Shown here: positions 12,282-23,785 of the stretch, piece after piece
Layout: each line of letters starts with the position of its first letter
Numbering within the stretch: the stretch's first letter is position 1
DNA from: Echinostoma caproni
Lineage: Eukaryota > Platyhelminthes > Trematoda > Plagiorchiida > Echinostomatidae
Length of the DNA stretch: 64,000 bases
Direction: 5' to 3'
Assembly: GCA_900618425.1 (NCBI GenBank)
Contig: UZAN01039564.1
Coordinates: forward strand, 36,035 to 100,034
Made by a program: the position numbers and the translations under genes
Notes under the pieces: generated by a model
Seen by the model: only the letters and a program-made list of their open reading frames with translations
Told to the model about the DNA's origin: nothing
The model's database searches: none

Positions 12282-12830
12282 GAAAATATGATGAACCTGA
12301 CACCAATTCTGTGCCGAAGGGGGGTTACGCTAATTGGCAAGTTGAAGGTTTGTTGTTAACGAAGGACAGGCTATGTTCTGAATATGTGCTAAGAAGTCTA
12401 TCCCCATTATCAGCTATCAAGGCCATGATGGCCACCAAGATGGGTCTTGTCGGAAGACAGATGAACAACGGGTGCATTGAGGTTTCCGGTCAGAATCACG
12501 ATATCCGTCTTGGGTGATTTGGGAAGAAATTCATGTAAGCTGTGATAGAAAGCATCTTTGACTATATCCGGTAGACTGTACAGATTTCTGCTCATTGACT
12601 TTACTTGATCCCCGGAGTCTCACTGCGCATAGACGGCTATCTACCGGGATCCAGTCCAATAGTGCAGCCTCAGTCCTGGCGCTTAAAGCAATACGAACGC
12701 CTGCTTGACCAGAAGCTGTTGCGACAGGGTCACCGGAAATGCGCAAATGAATTGATTCTTTCGTTTTGGAATGGAACGTCACTCGGATTACTGAATACGT
12801 GTTTCCTAGAGGCAAATCGCATCAATCTCT
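12282..12830 (-). mobile_element. CR1-like element: apurinic-type endonuclease N-terminal half
   Basis: The minus strand encodes the endonuclease (APE-type nuclease that nicks the target) of a CR1-like element. Visible blocks in order are HLRISGDPVATASGQAGVRI, EAALLDWIPVDSRLCAVRL, then after a frameshift TGNLNAPVVHLSSDKT and LGGHHGLDS (the GDMNAQ / GGHHGLD region), then NWCQVHH before the SINE. The GD of the GDMN motif has become GN, so the catalytic aspartate is lost. Two overlapping frames (12531-12815 and 12410-12595) cover it. It is an inactive remnant but easily recognised. Confidence 0.85.
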
Positions 12831-15683
12831 AGACTTTCCAGCATGCGAGTCGAATCTGCTTGTTGTCCCATATGCATTGAATTTCTCCTTACCCACTTGG
12901 ATTTCTCTAAATTGCAGATTAATTGATAGCTTTGGGACGGACGCGGGAGAGAGAAAGTAAACTTCTAACCAAACATTAAGATAAACCATGCATAAAGTTC
13001 TATGGAGGTAACATTGCCGGTTAATAATTGAGCGCTCACACATCTTAGAACCAGTGGATGTCTAAATGATTGAATAATATTTTTCTAGGTGAACACGATC
13101 ACCCTGGCCTTTGCTATAAATCTATGAATGAATGACGGAGGGTTTTGGGTGTAACTATGTTAGATGGTTAACCATAATACCGGCTGTTTGGCTTTAGAAT
13201 AGATTTCTCAATTTCTGTGCAGCAATCATGAATCAACGGTTAAGTTAATGTTTTCAATTAATCAACATCAAATTCAAACTTTTAATGTTCCAACTAGCAA
13301 TGGGTCAAACACAAACTCCTCCAAAAGCGCTTGTTTAATGAATGAGAAGCAGAGATATAAATTAGGTTGTTGTGGTCAGTTCATTATGGGAGTCCATGTG
13401 CCACGAGGATGGATGCCAACAGCCAATCACGTGAACTGTGTCCCATGCACCNTTCCAAATACCAGAAGCTCTCCTAAGGAGTTGTGTGGCAGGTTACGGT
13501 ATTTGTGCTCTCACAAATGATATGTGTGATGATTCGGTCAATTGGACGAGTACGTTCTTTCCTCAGTGATTGAAGTTTGCCGCCCTTGTGGCACAATACC
13601 AGTATCCATTCCCATTCATCCCCGTGTCCTTTTTACACCTAGCTGGGGGGGGGGCGATAGAAATCCATACTAGTTTACTTGGAATTTCGGGAATACCTGG
13701 GTAAAATAAATTGACGGTCATCACAACGGATGGTTAAACACATGGTACATGGTTGGTGAAGTAAATTACCTATCCACATCCTATTGCAAGATAATCAAAA
13801 GAAATCCGGGATGATGTGTTGCCAAGCACGTGATGACAATTATCTACATAATTGACCGAGTTTCGTTTTCTTGACGATAATGTCAAGTCTTTTACACTTA
13901 GTGCAACCTTTTTAACTTGTCTGTAACTTACAATTTGATAATTCAAAAATTGTAAGTAAAGATTTTCTTAATATTGGGTGAATTACCCATACTTGAGTTA
14001 ATGAAACCTCAGTAAGTTGAAAGCCCTTGAATTACAGATTAACTCAAATCTACTTAGGGAAGGCCAGGTTCACAATCTAAAAACCAAGATATGTACAACG
14101 TTATGTACTTGACTATAAGCACAATGGTGAGAAACTTTCCTGAGACATCGGTAACCGAAACCCACTCATTCTGCTAAAGAAGTCGGTCGAAGAGAATCGG
14201 ATATATTCACTTATTCTATTCCGTTTTAGTTCACCCTTCAAGTTCAACAGTGTGAAATAATTCAAAACAACTGCTTTCATCATTCTCCTCATCAACTAAT
14301 TCACAGCTTGCTAACTTAAAGAAAGTGGGGTATAACCCCACTTTCTTCTGTGGCGTGTTGCCAGTTGATCACCACTTAGTTACACTTCAGTTTGCACTTA
14401 CTTGAACCAGTGTTTTACCTCGTTTGTGGTAATGAGGAATTTCACTCTAACTGACACAATGTCCCTGAATGACATACTCCTATTTGGGTTCTATTTTCTG
14501 TCGTTAAATGACAGGGGACATCGTTTGTGCGAAATTGGAGGAACGCCTCAAATTCTGCATCGTCTATATCCTCTCACACAGTATTCACTCATTTCACACT
14601 GAGACGAATGATTGACAACCGACGAGAGGGTATTGTTTTTGATGATTCCAATTAGGGGCAAACTGTATCACTGTGCTTCGAACCTGGGCAGCCATGTCCA
14701 CACAGTTCAACACTCGTATGAGAATCGGAAAAAAAGAATTTCAAGAGATTTTCTTTGAGGTATGAAGACTATTTCTATGGATTTATATTTCCCAAATAGT
14801 GAACAAAATGTAAAATACGCAAACCCGAGAAAAGGGTAGCTAGTGACAATTCACAAGTCAAAAAGTGTTTTATTCTTCCTTATGGATGAATTTTTAGCTC
14901 AGTTCACACCAGGGTGATTTATCTTTGTATACAGTCACACAGACAAAGTAAAATCCAGTGGTAAATTTAAGAGAGGTAGGTGGCGTAAAAGTTTGAATAT
15001 GGATATCATTTACCAAAGGGTTTTGAAAATTTGCTTTCTGTACCAGAAATCTCGAAAGGTAGGAGATAATGGACAAATGGTAATCAGGGGTACGAGTATA
15101 CACAAGAAAATAACGACACCTAGTTACGGAAGTGGATATATGCATTGTTTAAATTGTGTGTAATGGATGAGTGGTGTCTGATAGGATATTGTTGCAAGGG
15201 TTTTCGCAAGAGGTGTAAGGTCTGTCTGTGATAAAGTTGAGCAAATGTACGTATGCAATACTGCTTATGCGTGAAATAATTTTAACAGACCGACGTAGAA
15301 TTGTTTAATCTTTAACTCTAAGACCGGTCGGTAAATCTGGGAAGCTTTAGAGAAGATGAGTAAAAACACAAGCATATAAGAAACGGATGAGTAAATACGG
15401 GGGAAGTTTTAAAGATCGCAAGCGGGAAATAAAGAACCACAACCATTGATTCAGCTTAAAATTAGAATTGAACGATGAAGACCACGTGAGGTCTTGGCAG
15501 GTAGTAACACCGACGTATTCTAAGGAACGTATTGCCCAACAGACTGGTTACCGACACAGAGTACATAGAGTAGCACATTGAATGATGCAAGCAATGAAGA
15601 AAGCGACTAGCGCTACTTGAGATTGTTTAACGTCATCGGGAAAGATAAAATCTTGTCAGTAGTTTTCTTTCTATTTATGCCAG
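12831..15683. other. unassigned stretch
   Basis: No gene is recognised. It includes one N at 13452, a ten-G run at 13645-13654 and the short perfect hairpin listed separately at 14319-14347. Confidence 0.55.
14319..14347. other. perfect 13-bp stem, 3-nt loop hairpin
   Basis: AAGAAAGTGGGGT at 14319-14331 is exactly complementary to 14335-14347, separated by ATA. No neighbouring gene explains it. Confidence 0.7.
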
Positions 15684-15891
15684 CAAACACAAGCACGTTG
15701 GATCAAGCATTCATATATTCGTTAGATATATACCGTAGATGCTTTATAACTAGGATGAAACTTGTACGATCGTTCACTGGTCAATGTGATTCAGTAGGTC
15801 CGCATGACAACGAACAAGTATCATTCGTTGTTTTACATGGCTTGATGGGTAGTTTTCAAATTTATTCACTCTATAAAGATGTTATACTCAC
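15684..15891 (+). CDS. possible isolated exon with alpha/beta-hydrolase motif
   Basis: The frame is bounded by a good acceptor (pyrimidine-rich TTCTTTCTATTTATGCCAG ending at 15683) and a good donor (CAC then GTAAAG at 15892). The last third reads SFVVLHGLMGS, which matches the first-strand and oxyanion-loop motif (hydrophobic strand, HG, small residues) of alpha/beta-hydrolases such as the ABHD11 group. What follows is NH2-terminal to where the nucleophile elbow GxSxG would come in a later exon. I did not find a GHSMGG-type exon or a catalytic His exon downstream before 20 kb, so the assignment rests on one short motif plus splice signals. It may be chance. Confidence 0.3.
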
Positions 15892-18800
15892 GTAAAGTCA
15901 ACTAATTCTCCGATTCTCCAAACCGCATATATGCCTTTATTTGAAGTTACAGATTATTTTGATGGAAACGGCTTTTCTGACCATGTTAACAGAGTACGAC
16001 TGAATCCAACCACATCAAGAATTTCATTGTTCACGTTTAAAAACAGACTTTACTGCAGACTCACGCGACTCTATCTTGCTGTGTTATAAAAATCATCATG
16101 CTTTCTCATAAACATCAGTAAAAAATGTCAATAACTGGTAGTAACTGAAGTGAGGAATAAAAAAGTATAGGAGTTTTGTCCATCAAACTCAGGATCACGT
16201 CACCTAATAAACGTTAGCCTTAAGTCCAAGAGACCCTTGACTCAAAAAACACCGTTTTACCTTTTGGAATCCCACAGGCGAGTCACTATCATCAACAACA
16301 AAATACCCGTTAAGCATATGGAATGTTGACTAGATGGCCCCGCTATGTTCGTTACTGAACAGTTGACTTATTGGACAGGGCTATCTGATAACAGCTGTAA
16401 ACGATCTGACAAATGATAGATTGAAACCCAGCTCCGTAACCGAAAGATAAATATCTGCTGTTCATTCTTCTTTTATGTTCAGACATCGTAGAGGTCGCTC
16501 CCAAATGAAACACAAAAATCTCTGCTTAAAGGTTAGAACTTCAAGTCGTGACGAAAATACAAAATACCTATGCTTATGACTCGTCAAAGGCCAAAATAAA
16601 ACTGTAATGTAAGTTATGGGCCTTTCAAACGGATTTTATTACAAAAGGAATTGAATGAATCACTGTTGGTGAATTAAAAAACACAAGAAAAAACTCAAAT
16701 ATAAGAAAGTATTGAAAGTATTGATTGATGTTCTTGAAATGGTGTTGGTCAAATTGACTGTGGATCTACATCGCCAATGAGTTGATCTATTTCGGTGTCG
16801 ATCGATATTTAGGCTGCGCCGAAACAAAATGCCACGTTACTTGACCAGTGTGACTTATGATCCATTATGTTCTTACTCCATTCAATCCAGTAAGATTTCA
16901 TGGACTTCCCCATCTGATTGATTTGAGCTATTAATTTCAAAAAAGCGCGGACTTTATATGAAAGATACTCCAGGGCAGTGCATCAGGACAGTCAGCGATA
17001 GAACACCAATTACCAAAGAATTCGAGGAGATTCTATCATCAAGAGGCACAGGTCGGTAACTGAGTTTCAATTATCACAATCAATTGATTTAAAGAAGTGC
17101 AAGACGGGAATTATTTGGTATCATGAAATTAGTGGAAGAGATGATTTTAAAAATAGTAAATTTCATTGTGTTCAGAACAAACGAGTCGTGAACTGAAAAG
17201 CTGATAGAGTTCCATCAACAGTGCCAATTCATTAGCCAATATGGTAATGAAACACGTGATTTCATACGTATGAAACAAGCATACATCCCACTTGAAGCTG
17301 GACAACCAATCAGATCGCTTTTTGTTTAATCTATACATAATACTGATTTGAGCTGATCGTCCTTCAACTTTTCCCTTCAGTTCGGCTAGAAAATCCTGCA
17401 ATCTGGAAGCACTGGACTCAGAGTTCATCACTGGTGTATTTCGATCGCTATATCCGGGCCTTCGAATCTAGATCCGTCGCATAGAGGGCACATATTATAG
17501 GGAAGATACCACACATATTTCTAAGCATGTCCAGGGTATCACACCTCGAGCATGTCAGCAATAGACACCAGGGTAATGTGGCATATCAATTACGACTAGA
17601 AAAATGACATTCACTGATATGACAACTTCATCCACTATCAAATATATCTACTGGGTTCCTGACAATGATCGATTATCACAGACTGCGGAGATCACATGTC
17701 TGAGAAAACGATCAGTATTTTGTTGACTGAAGAAGACGTCGAGTAATGAATCTTGCGTTCATTCTTAGCCAAGCGATGCGTTTTATCTGTCTGAATGTGG
17801 CGTGAAAAAAACTAAAACTAGGTTAATCATAGAATGCATTGTAAGTATTATTCACTTGATCGTACTTCGTTACTGGTACCTACCTGAGTGCAATTAACAG
17901 AGCTCGGCGAGAGAGTTTTAAGAGTCAAACTGGTACATTCCTAACGTGCGGGATGCAATGAGATTTTTAATCTTAGTTGACGTGTCAGCTTAGGTTAGCT
18001 TAGGTCTCTGATTCAGTTCGGTATGCAACAATCGGAAACAAGTAAGGTTTATTTGATTATTCGAATAAAAAGTCTACAGGTAATGCAGTCGGAAAAATAA
18101 TGTCGAATTGATAAAAAATGACATCGTGATGGAATTACTCGGAATGTCAACGATAGACTAAGATAAACACTAGTCCTTGATGCGGGGAATTAAATATATG
18201 GATGTGAACTTGAGTCAAGTGATAAATGATTGACTGATAAGGGATTCATGTTTAAGAATTTAGAAGGCAAAATGAATTGAAGAAGTCATACTTCAACCGA
18301 GTATTGTTCGGCGTAACATAGTCTAGTCACCACTAACGATAGAACAATACGCCCAATTTCCCGGCTGAATTGCTGACAGTTCTGATGGAAATCTGACAGA
18401 GAACGGTTTGGGTGCTGTACGTAGTTGAGTTCCTTATATCACGAGAGAATGTTAGACCGCGACTAGGTCGAAATGCCCATATTCAAAATTGAGAAAACTG
18501 AGGATCACATTTTTAAATATGGGATCCTCAAAGAAGTTCACTGAATGAGAACAGGTCTACTTCCCTTCATTGATTCAAAGTGGACAGACTCATCTACAAC
18601 AATTGGGTTTCAGGAGTACACAGACGATGAGTATGTGTACATGCCATTGTTACAACCCCGGTAGGACCGTAATTCTATTCTTTTATGTCACGCTGAAATT
18701 CTAGGATCACTCAGTCGAACTTTAATATCAGGTATTATCACAGAAGAGTACCCAGTGGCTCAATGCTATAACACCTGCTAGAATGGTTCAACAGTGAGCG

Positions 18801-20168
18801 TTCTTTGACTTTTAGTAAGATATCCGTTTTTTCCATTAGTAAGATTTCTTTTTTTCCATTGTGGATTCTCGATATAGTGTGTTGGTTCACAACTTCTTTG
18901 TTTGAATGGATTATCTGCAAAAACGTTCGAGCAGCATAAGATTAATAACTTATTCTCTTTTGCGGGCCCGACAATCATATCATCGGTCGGGTCCGTTCAT
19001 CAGCCGGTCGAATGGTTCGCTGTGATAAGGACGCGATGTTTGCGCAACTAACCTGAGCAAGAATCCACAGCATGTTCACCGACTCGAGTCTCTGGAATTC
19101 CCTCGTGAACTTCGACTGGACATAACAGGAGTGCCGCCATCAAATGGCCGGAGAACGGGTGACAATAAGAGCGACACAAACATTATGAACCGGTAATCAG
19201 ACAATCTCAAGTAAGTTTGAGGGATAAAAAATTGCAAAACTCGAGGGAAATGGTTGAGTGAGATCTCGGAGGTCAGAGGGAATAACATTGTTTGAAATCA
19301 CAGGTGATAAGGACAAGAGGATGAGAAACGATGAAGCAAAAGCCCTGTACATTCATTATAAAACCACTTGTTATAAGCATACATTGCTCCATCTAAACCT
19401 ATAAGAACTGGAGCTTGGCATTAAATTTTTAGTGAGGAATTCTAATAGGCTTTTGAACATATTAATGATCACATAGACTTCAGTATGCACGTGTACAGAT
19501 GCAGCGAAATGATCCAGGATACTTTGTGGAAACCTGTTTTTGGCTTCTTTAATCGAATTCGTTACGGAGAAACTATGCTTCCAATTTATTTTGAACAATG
19601 TTTTCACAGCTCGTCTATGGTTCGTGCAATCCGTTGATTTCGCACGACAAATGGCAATGATTTACTCTGCGAGTGCTCCAGTAAACAATGCTTACGATCT
19701 ATGGACTTTGCTTCAGTGAATTCCACCAGTCTCCTAGATGATCAGTGCATCAGTTTATTCCGTTTGGTTGTCTTTCTTTCGATTCTGGTACACAGATAGA
19801 ATGTGTATATCACAATTAAGGTTAGGAAGGCGGTCACTCGTCAATTGACCACCATTGCTTCGCGTTTATCGGGTTTACTGATACCCGAATTTCGGTGAGG
19901 ATGGCGAAGACAATTTAGCACGTTTTCATTGGGCGAGAGTTCGCAATCTCTGCCCTATTCGGACGTGCTGATTGGTTGATTTTTGTTACATTACCCACCG
20001 GGGTCGTGAATGCAACTGGGGGAGAGAAATTGGTGTGTACGCACACCGACACGCGTTGCCATCCTTTACTCTGTTACAACCGATAGCACACTATGACGAA
20101 ACAAAAGCTTGCCTAACTTAATCGTCTCAACACGCTAGACAAAGTGCACGGAACGTTAACACAGTACC
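15892..20168. other. unassigned stretch upstream of the RNF220-like gene
   Basis: No coding exon is recognised. A minus-strand frame at 17147-17431 has no family signature that I know. The last few hundred bases before 20169 should contain the 5' untranslated region and promoter of the RNF220-like gene, but I see no definite TATA box or initiator. Confidence 0.45.
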
Positions 20169-20739
20169 ATGCCTTTCGAACGTTTAGATCCAGTCTTAAC
20201 AAGATCGCATCCGCCCTCCAGTACTGTGAATAAAAGGGAGCAATCAATCATTGAACTTGACTCTAAAACAACCTTTTCGGACTGGTTGGACAAGCCAACC
20301 AAATTGGCCAGAATTTGTAACAACGAACAGAATGAGTGGTTAATTGGTTTTCGACGAAACAATTCCAATCTCCTCAGTGACAGTTTACGAACCATTCCGT
20401 TCACCAAAACACCTGTAAACCAATTGTTAATGACTGCAACATTTTGGAATAATCTCAGTGTTTGTATCCGTCAGCAACAACAACAGCAGCAACAACAACA
20501 ACAAATCGCCAATACGCCTCCCAATTATGTCCCTTCATCCAGTGCAATCAAAGATTTGATATGCAACACCGATTTCACCACGATGGCATCATCCAGCAAC
20601 ACGTGTGCTTTTGGGTCCGGGGCACATTCAGAAATCAAAGCTTTAAGGTTCGGGGACCAAGCCACTACATTTACAAAGCCCACGACGACGATCACAAGGA
20701 CTGCAACTAACGTTCTACAGTCTGCCTCTACGGAATTGG
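20169..20739 (+). CDS. first coding exon, polyQ protein; proposed start of RNF220-like gene
   Basis: The longest clean host-like frame of the window. ATG at 20169 is the first possible start because an in-frame TAA lies four codons upstream. The exon gives 190 codons plus one base and ends at a consensus donor (ATTGG then GTAAG at 20740). The protein is Ser/Thr/Asn-rich and low in hydrophobic segments, with eleven glutamines at residues 102-112 encoded by mixed CAA and CAG; it has no signal peptide or membrane segment. On its own I do not recognise it. It is linked to the following exons because it leaves phase 1, which the microexon at 21788 accepts, and because all lie on the same strand. 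Family membership is therefore inferred from the later exons; it could be a separate gene. Confidence 0.6.
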
Positions 20740-21787
20740 GTAAGAACGCATGCGTGCCCTAGATCCTGATTACTTCTCCAAGAGCGAACTTATTTATAAT
20801 TCGAATATCAACCTGAACACAGATGACGGCCGTTTCGACCCAGTTGGATTTAATGGGCGGTGTGAACCAAACTGAAAAGCGAACAGGGGATCTCACAGCT
20901 GATGAGACCCGTTTTCATCATAGAAAATTTCTATAGAAAATTTAACATAGCCGATCTCTGTGAGATTAATGCAGGGATGACACTTCGCACATTTCAGTAC
21001 TAGACTTCAGGGTTTTAACGCAATCGAAAACATGTCGAACCTGACTATTTGGTACATGAGAGTAGTCCAGTGGGTAGTCCATTGCTCCCTTGCTTTTCAG
21101 TTCATGCTTCTTTTGCTCCCTAAACTCAGGAGTGCACTAGAATTTATGAACATAGTAAATCTCTTTCTATCAGACTAATCAGAATTGTCACGTATGCAGA
21201 TCGGTTGTTCCTTACATCGACAGTGAACTAACGGGATAGAATCAGATAATCACTAACTGAAACTCTTGGTTAAGACAATATGTATCCTTAGCATAAGTGA
21301 TGTCACAAGAATCGAAAGAAAATCTTCTGTATTTATTTTCATTGTATATTCTAAGACAAGGAACGCTGATTTCACATGATTCTATAGTTGTTTAGGGTTT
21401 GAATGCTGATTTTTCTCAATGTATCTTACCATTTAATCTAACAGTGAATTTTTCAACAGTTTTATAGACAAGGCAAATTTTTGTCACATATATTGCGATA
21501 AGTAAACTGTCTTCTATTAAGTTATGTAAATCCTCGACACCAGAGAGATTAGTCACATTTTATTTATTTATCTATATGAAGAGGTGACGGATATAGTTGT
21601 GTACTTCATTCATTCGACTAATTTTTTTCTAAATTAATTTGTTTACTTCAATTTCGCATTTTGATTTTGGTGGTGTTGCGACAAAATGTTGCGTAGATTA
21701 GTCATAACTTTCGATAGAACCTACTTTATTTATAACTATTTCTGTGCCAATTTTTGTTCTTAATCTGTGGTTTTCTTTCAAGTGCAG
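20740..21787 (+). other. intron 1 of proposed RNF220-like gene
   Basis: It starts GTAAG and ends TGCAG. No transposon domain is visible. It is 1048 nt if the exon model is correct. Confidence 0.4.
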
Positions 21788-21816
21788 TTTACTTTTCACT
21801 GCATCCGCAAATATTG
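21788..21816 (+). CDS. 29-nt microexon, RNF220-like (LHPQ motif)
   Basis: Flanked by TTTCAAGTGCAG and GTGAGA. Joined to exon 1 in phase 1 it reads VYFSLHPQIL. Vertebrate RNF220 has a short SLLHLHPQF block in its N-terminal half, before the first zinc-binding motif, which is the same position relative to the later exons here. It ends in phase 0. An alternative acceptor at 21782 would give 34 nt but breaks the frame with exon 1. The motif is very short, so this is a hypothesis supported by phase and order. Confidence 0.4.
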
Positions 21817-21820
21817 GTGA

Positions 21821-21860
21821 GATATATATGTCAATATATATATATATATACATATATATA
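21821..21860. repeat. AT-rich microsatellite
   Basis: A nearly pure TA/AT run with a CA interruption, directly after the microexon donor. Confidence 0.85.
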
Positions 21861-21950
21861 CTCATTTGAGTTTGATAACAAGTCTTTGTCTGAATCGAAA
21901 GGGTACAACAAGCTTATTACAACTCAGTATAGTCCGACATTGTTCCTTGA

Positions 21951-21974
21951 AATATATAATATATATATATATAT
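21951..21974. repeat. (AT)n microsatellite
   Basis: A second short TA run about 90 bases after the first. Confidence 0.85.
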
Positions 21975-23746
21975 CAACATGACAAGAATTGGAACGTATC
22001 TTGAATGAACTATGCGGACGTGAAGTTCCTCGGACTCATAAAGTATCCGCTTATTTTTAAGGTCCTGGCTTTAGGTTACATCTCCTCCTCCCCCTCCCCC
22101 ATTTAATGGCGGTGACTCTTATTTGACTCCTTTTTAGCAGTCCCAGATCTATGAAAGACGGTTTCCTCACTTCTTTGTGGTGTAGCTTTCGAAACCAACC
22201 AAAGGAGAGCAGTGGATAGCTGATGGTAGATAGAATCGGCTAAAGTATTTCAGACTGAGACAACGACCGAATACTTAGTCACCATTTTAAACCATCTCGG
22301 AAATTTGATCAATGAACTGTATCTGTTGATAGAAACCTCTGTACTACTAATACGGAGCTGTGAGAGAAACTGCGGTTTTGTTGACCTACAACTGTATAAA
22401 ATTAAGATTACTAATGCTCATATATTAATGTGTAAGTAACTTATATTTTGCCTTGGTGGTTATTCTTCGGTCCGATTCCTAGGCCCCAGTGTGCATCATG
22501 TCTATCATCAAAATATTCCCACTGCCAGAACTTTAACTAAATGAATTTAAAACTTCAGACCTCCTTTATCAGTTTTCACGAATTCATCGACGAAAGAATC
22601 TGGTTTATTGTACGGTAGAATAAAACATGCTTAATGGCTCCTGTTGAGAAGCATAAATGGAGCATTTGGCCAGATTTTTCAAAAAGCATATCAAATATGT
22701 CATGCTTGAATTATCATGCAGTAGCTGTACTTGTACCCAGTGTCACATGACTTTTAAAATTCATGCATTGTAAATTCAACGGTTCTACGGCTAACTTCAG
22801 ATCCATATACCTCCTAATGAACGGCGAACTGGAAAGTTTAGCGCAGCAAATGTCGTAGTTTTTCATGGGAATAAAGTTTTAACTTCTGATCTCTTAATTA
22901 TTTGCTAGTTAAACTGTGAAATGAAACTGAAGCTCTTTTATAAGTCAGCGCGTTTGCAACTCTTAATATGGAACATTTAGCAGTTTTTCCATCTACTACT
23001 GTTGTCAATCCCTCAATTACTTTTATTATTCATTCTGGAATTCTGCTTATTATATAAAAGGCACTCTTCTGTAGTCAAATTTGTTTCAGTCGTAGGCAGG
23101 AATCATGCACAAAACGGGCTTAGAACTTTGAATCGTGGAGACCCTAACACAAACTTCTGAGTACAACATGGATCAGATTCATTGTTTCTGTTCATGATCG
23201 TTATACTCACAGGAAAAAGGAACGGATCTATCATCAAGTCTAAGGTTAACTAGTCAGCTTGACTGGGATAGCCTAATATGGTCATCAGACAACGGGATAA
23301 AAACTATGCGTTCAATATCCTGACCTTCGTGGTGATTTTCTCAAATGGTACTACCCTATTCCAATCCACGTATCGGTCATGTCAGTGCTCGTCAGTTCCA
23401 TCAACGATTTTGTGAATCTCAACCTAAGTAAATATCTAGCGTCAATGAAATCAATGCCAATCTTTGAGTACATCTGGTAATTGACCGGGTAATGCGCGAT
23501 ATTCCTAACAATGTGGATCTACGGGTACCACCAGCAAGTGTCAATGCGAGAAGTGGATGTGGATGGAATTAACATGGGGCGCTTTTGATTGTCAAGGAAT
23601 GTCTATTAACGGTGCATCGGATAGATTGCGAAAATAAGGAATGAATGACATCGATTTTATGCCCGTTATTTGTTTATACGATCCTAATTAGTTTCAGTAC
23701 TTGCTTGATCCGATTGCTTGCGGCTATTTGCATCAGGTGCATCTAA

Positions 23747-23785
<39 letters not shown>
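23747..23785. repeat. (CT)n-(AT)n compound microsatellite
   Basis: Nine CT units pass directly into about ten AT units. Confidence 0.9.

Noticed and set aside
17147..17431. 94-codon minus-strand frame with a helical ASRLQDFLAELKGKVEGR start
   Set aside because: No family recognised, no convincing splice sites and no neighbouring domain.
20860..20945. CTGATGAG next to GAAA in intron 1, hammerhead-like at first sight
   Set aside because: No complementary stem II can be formed between the two motifs.
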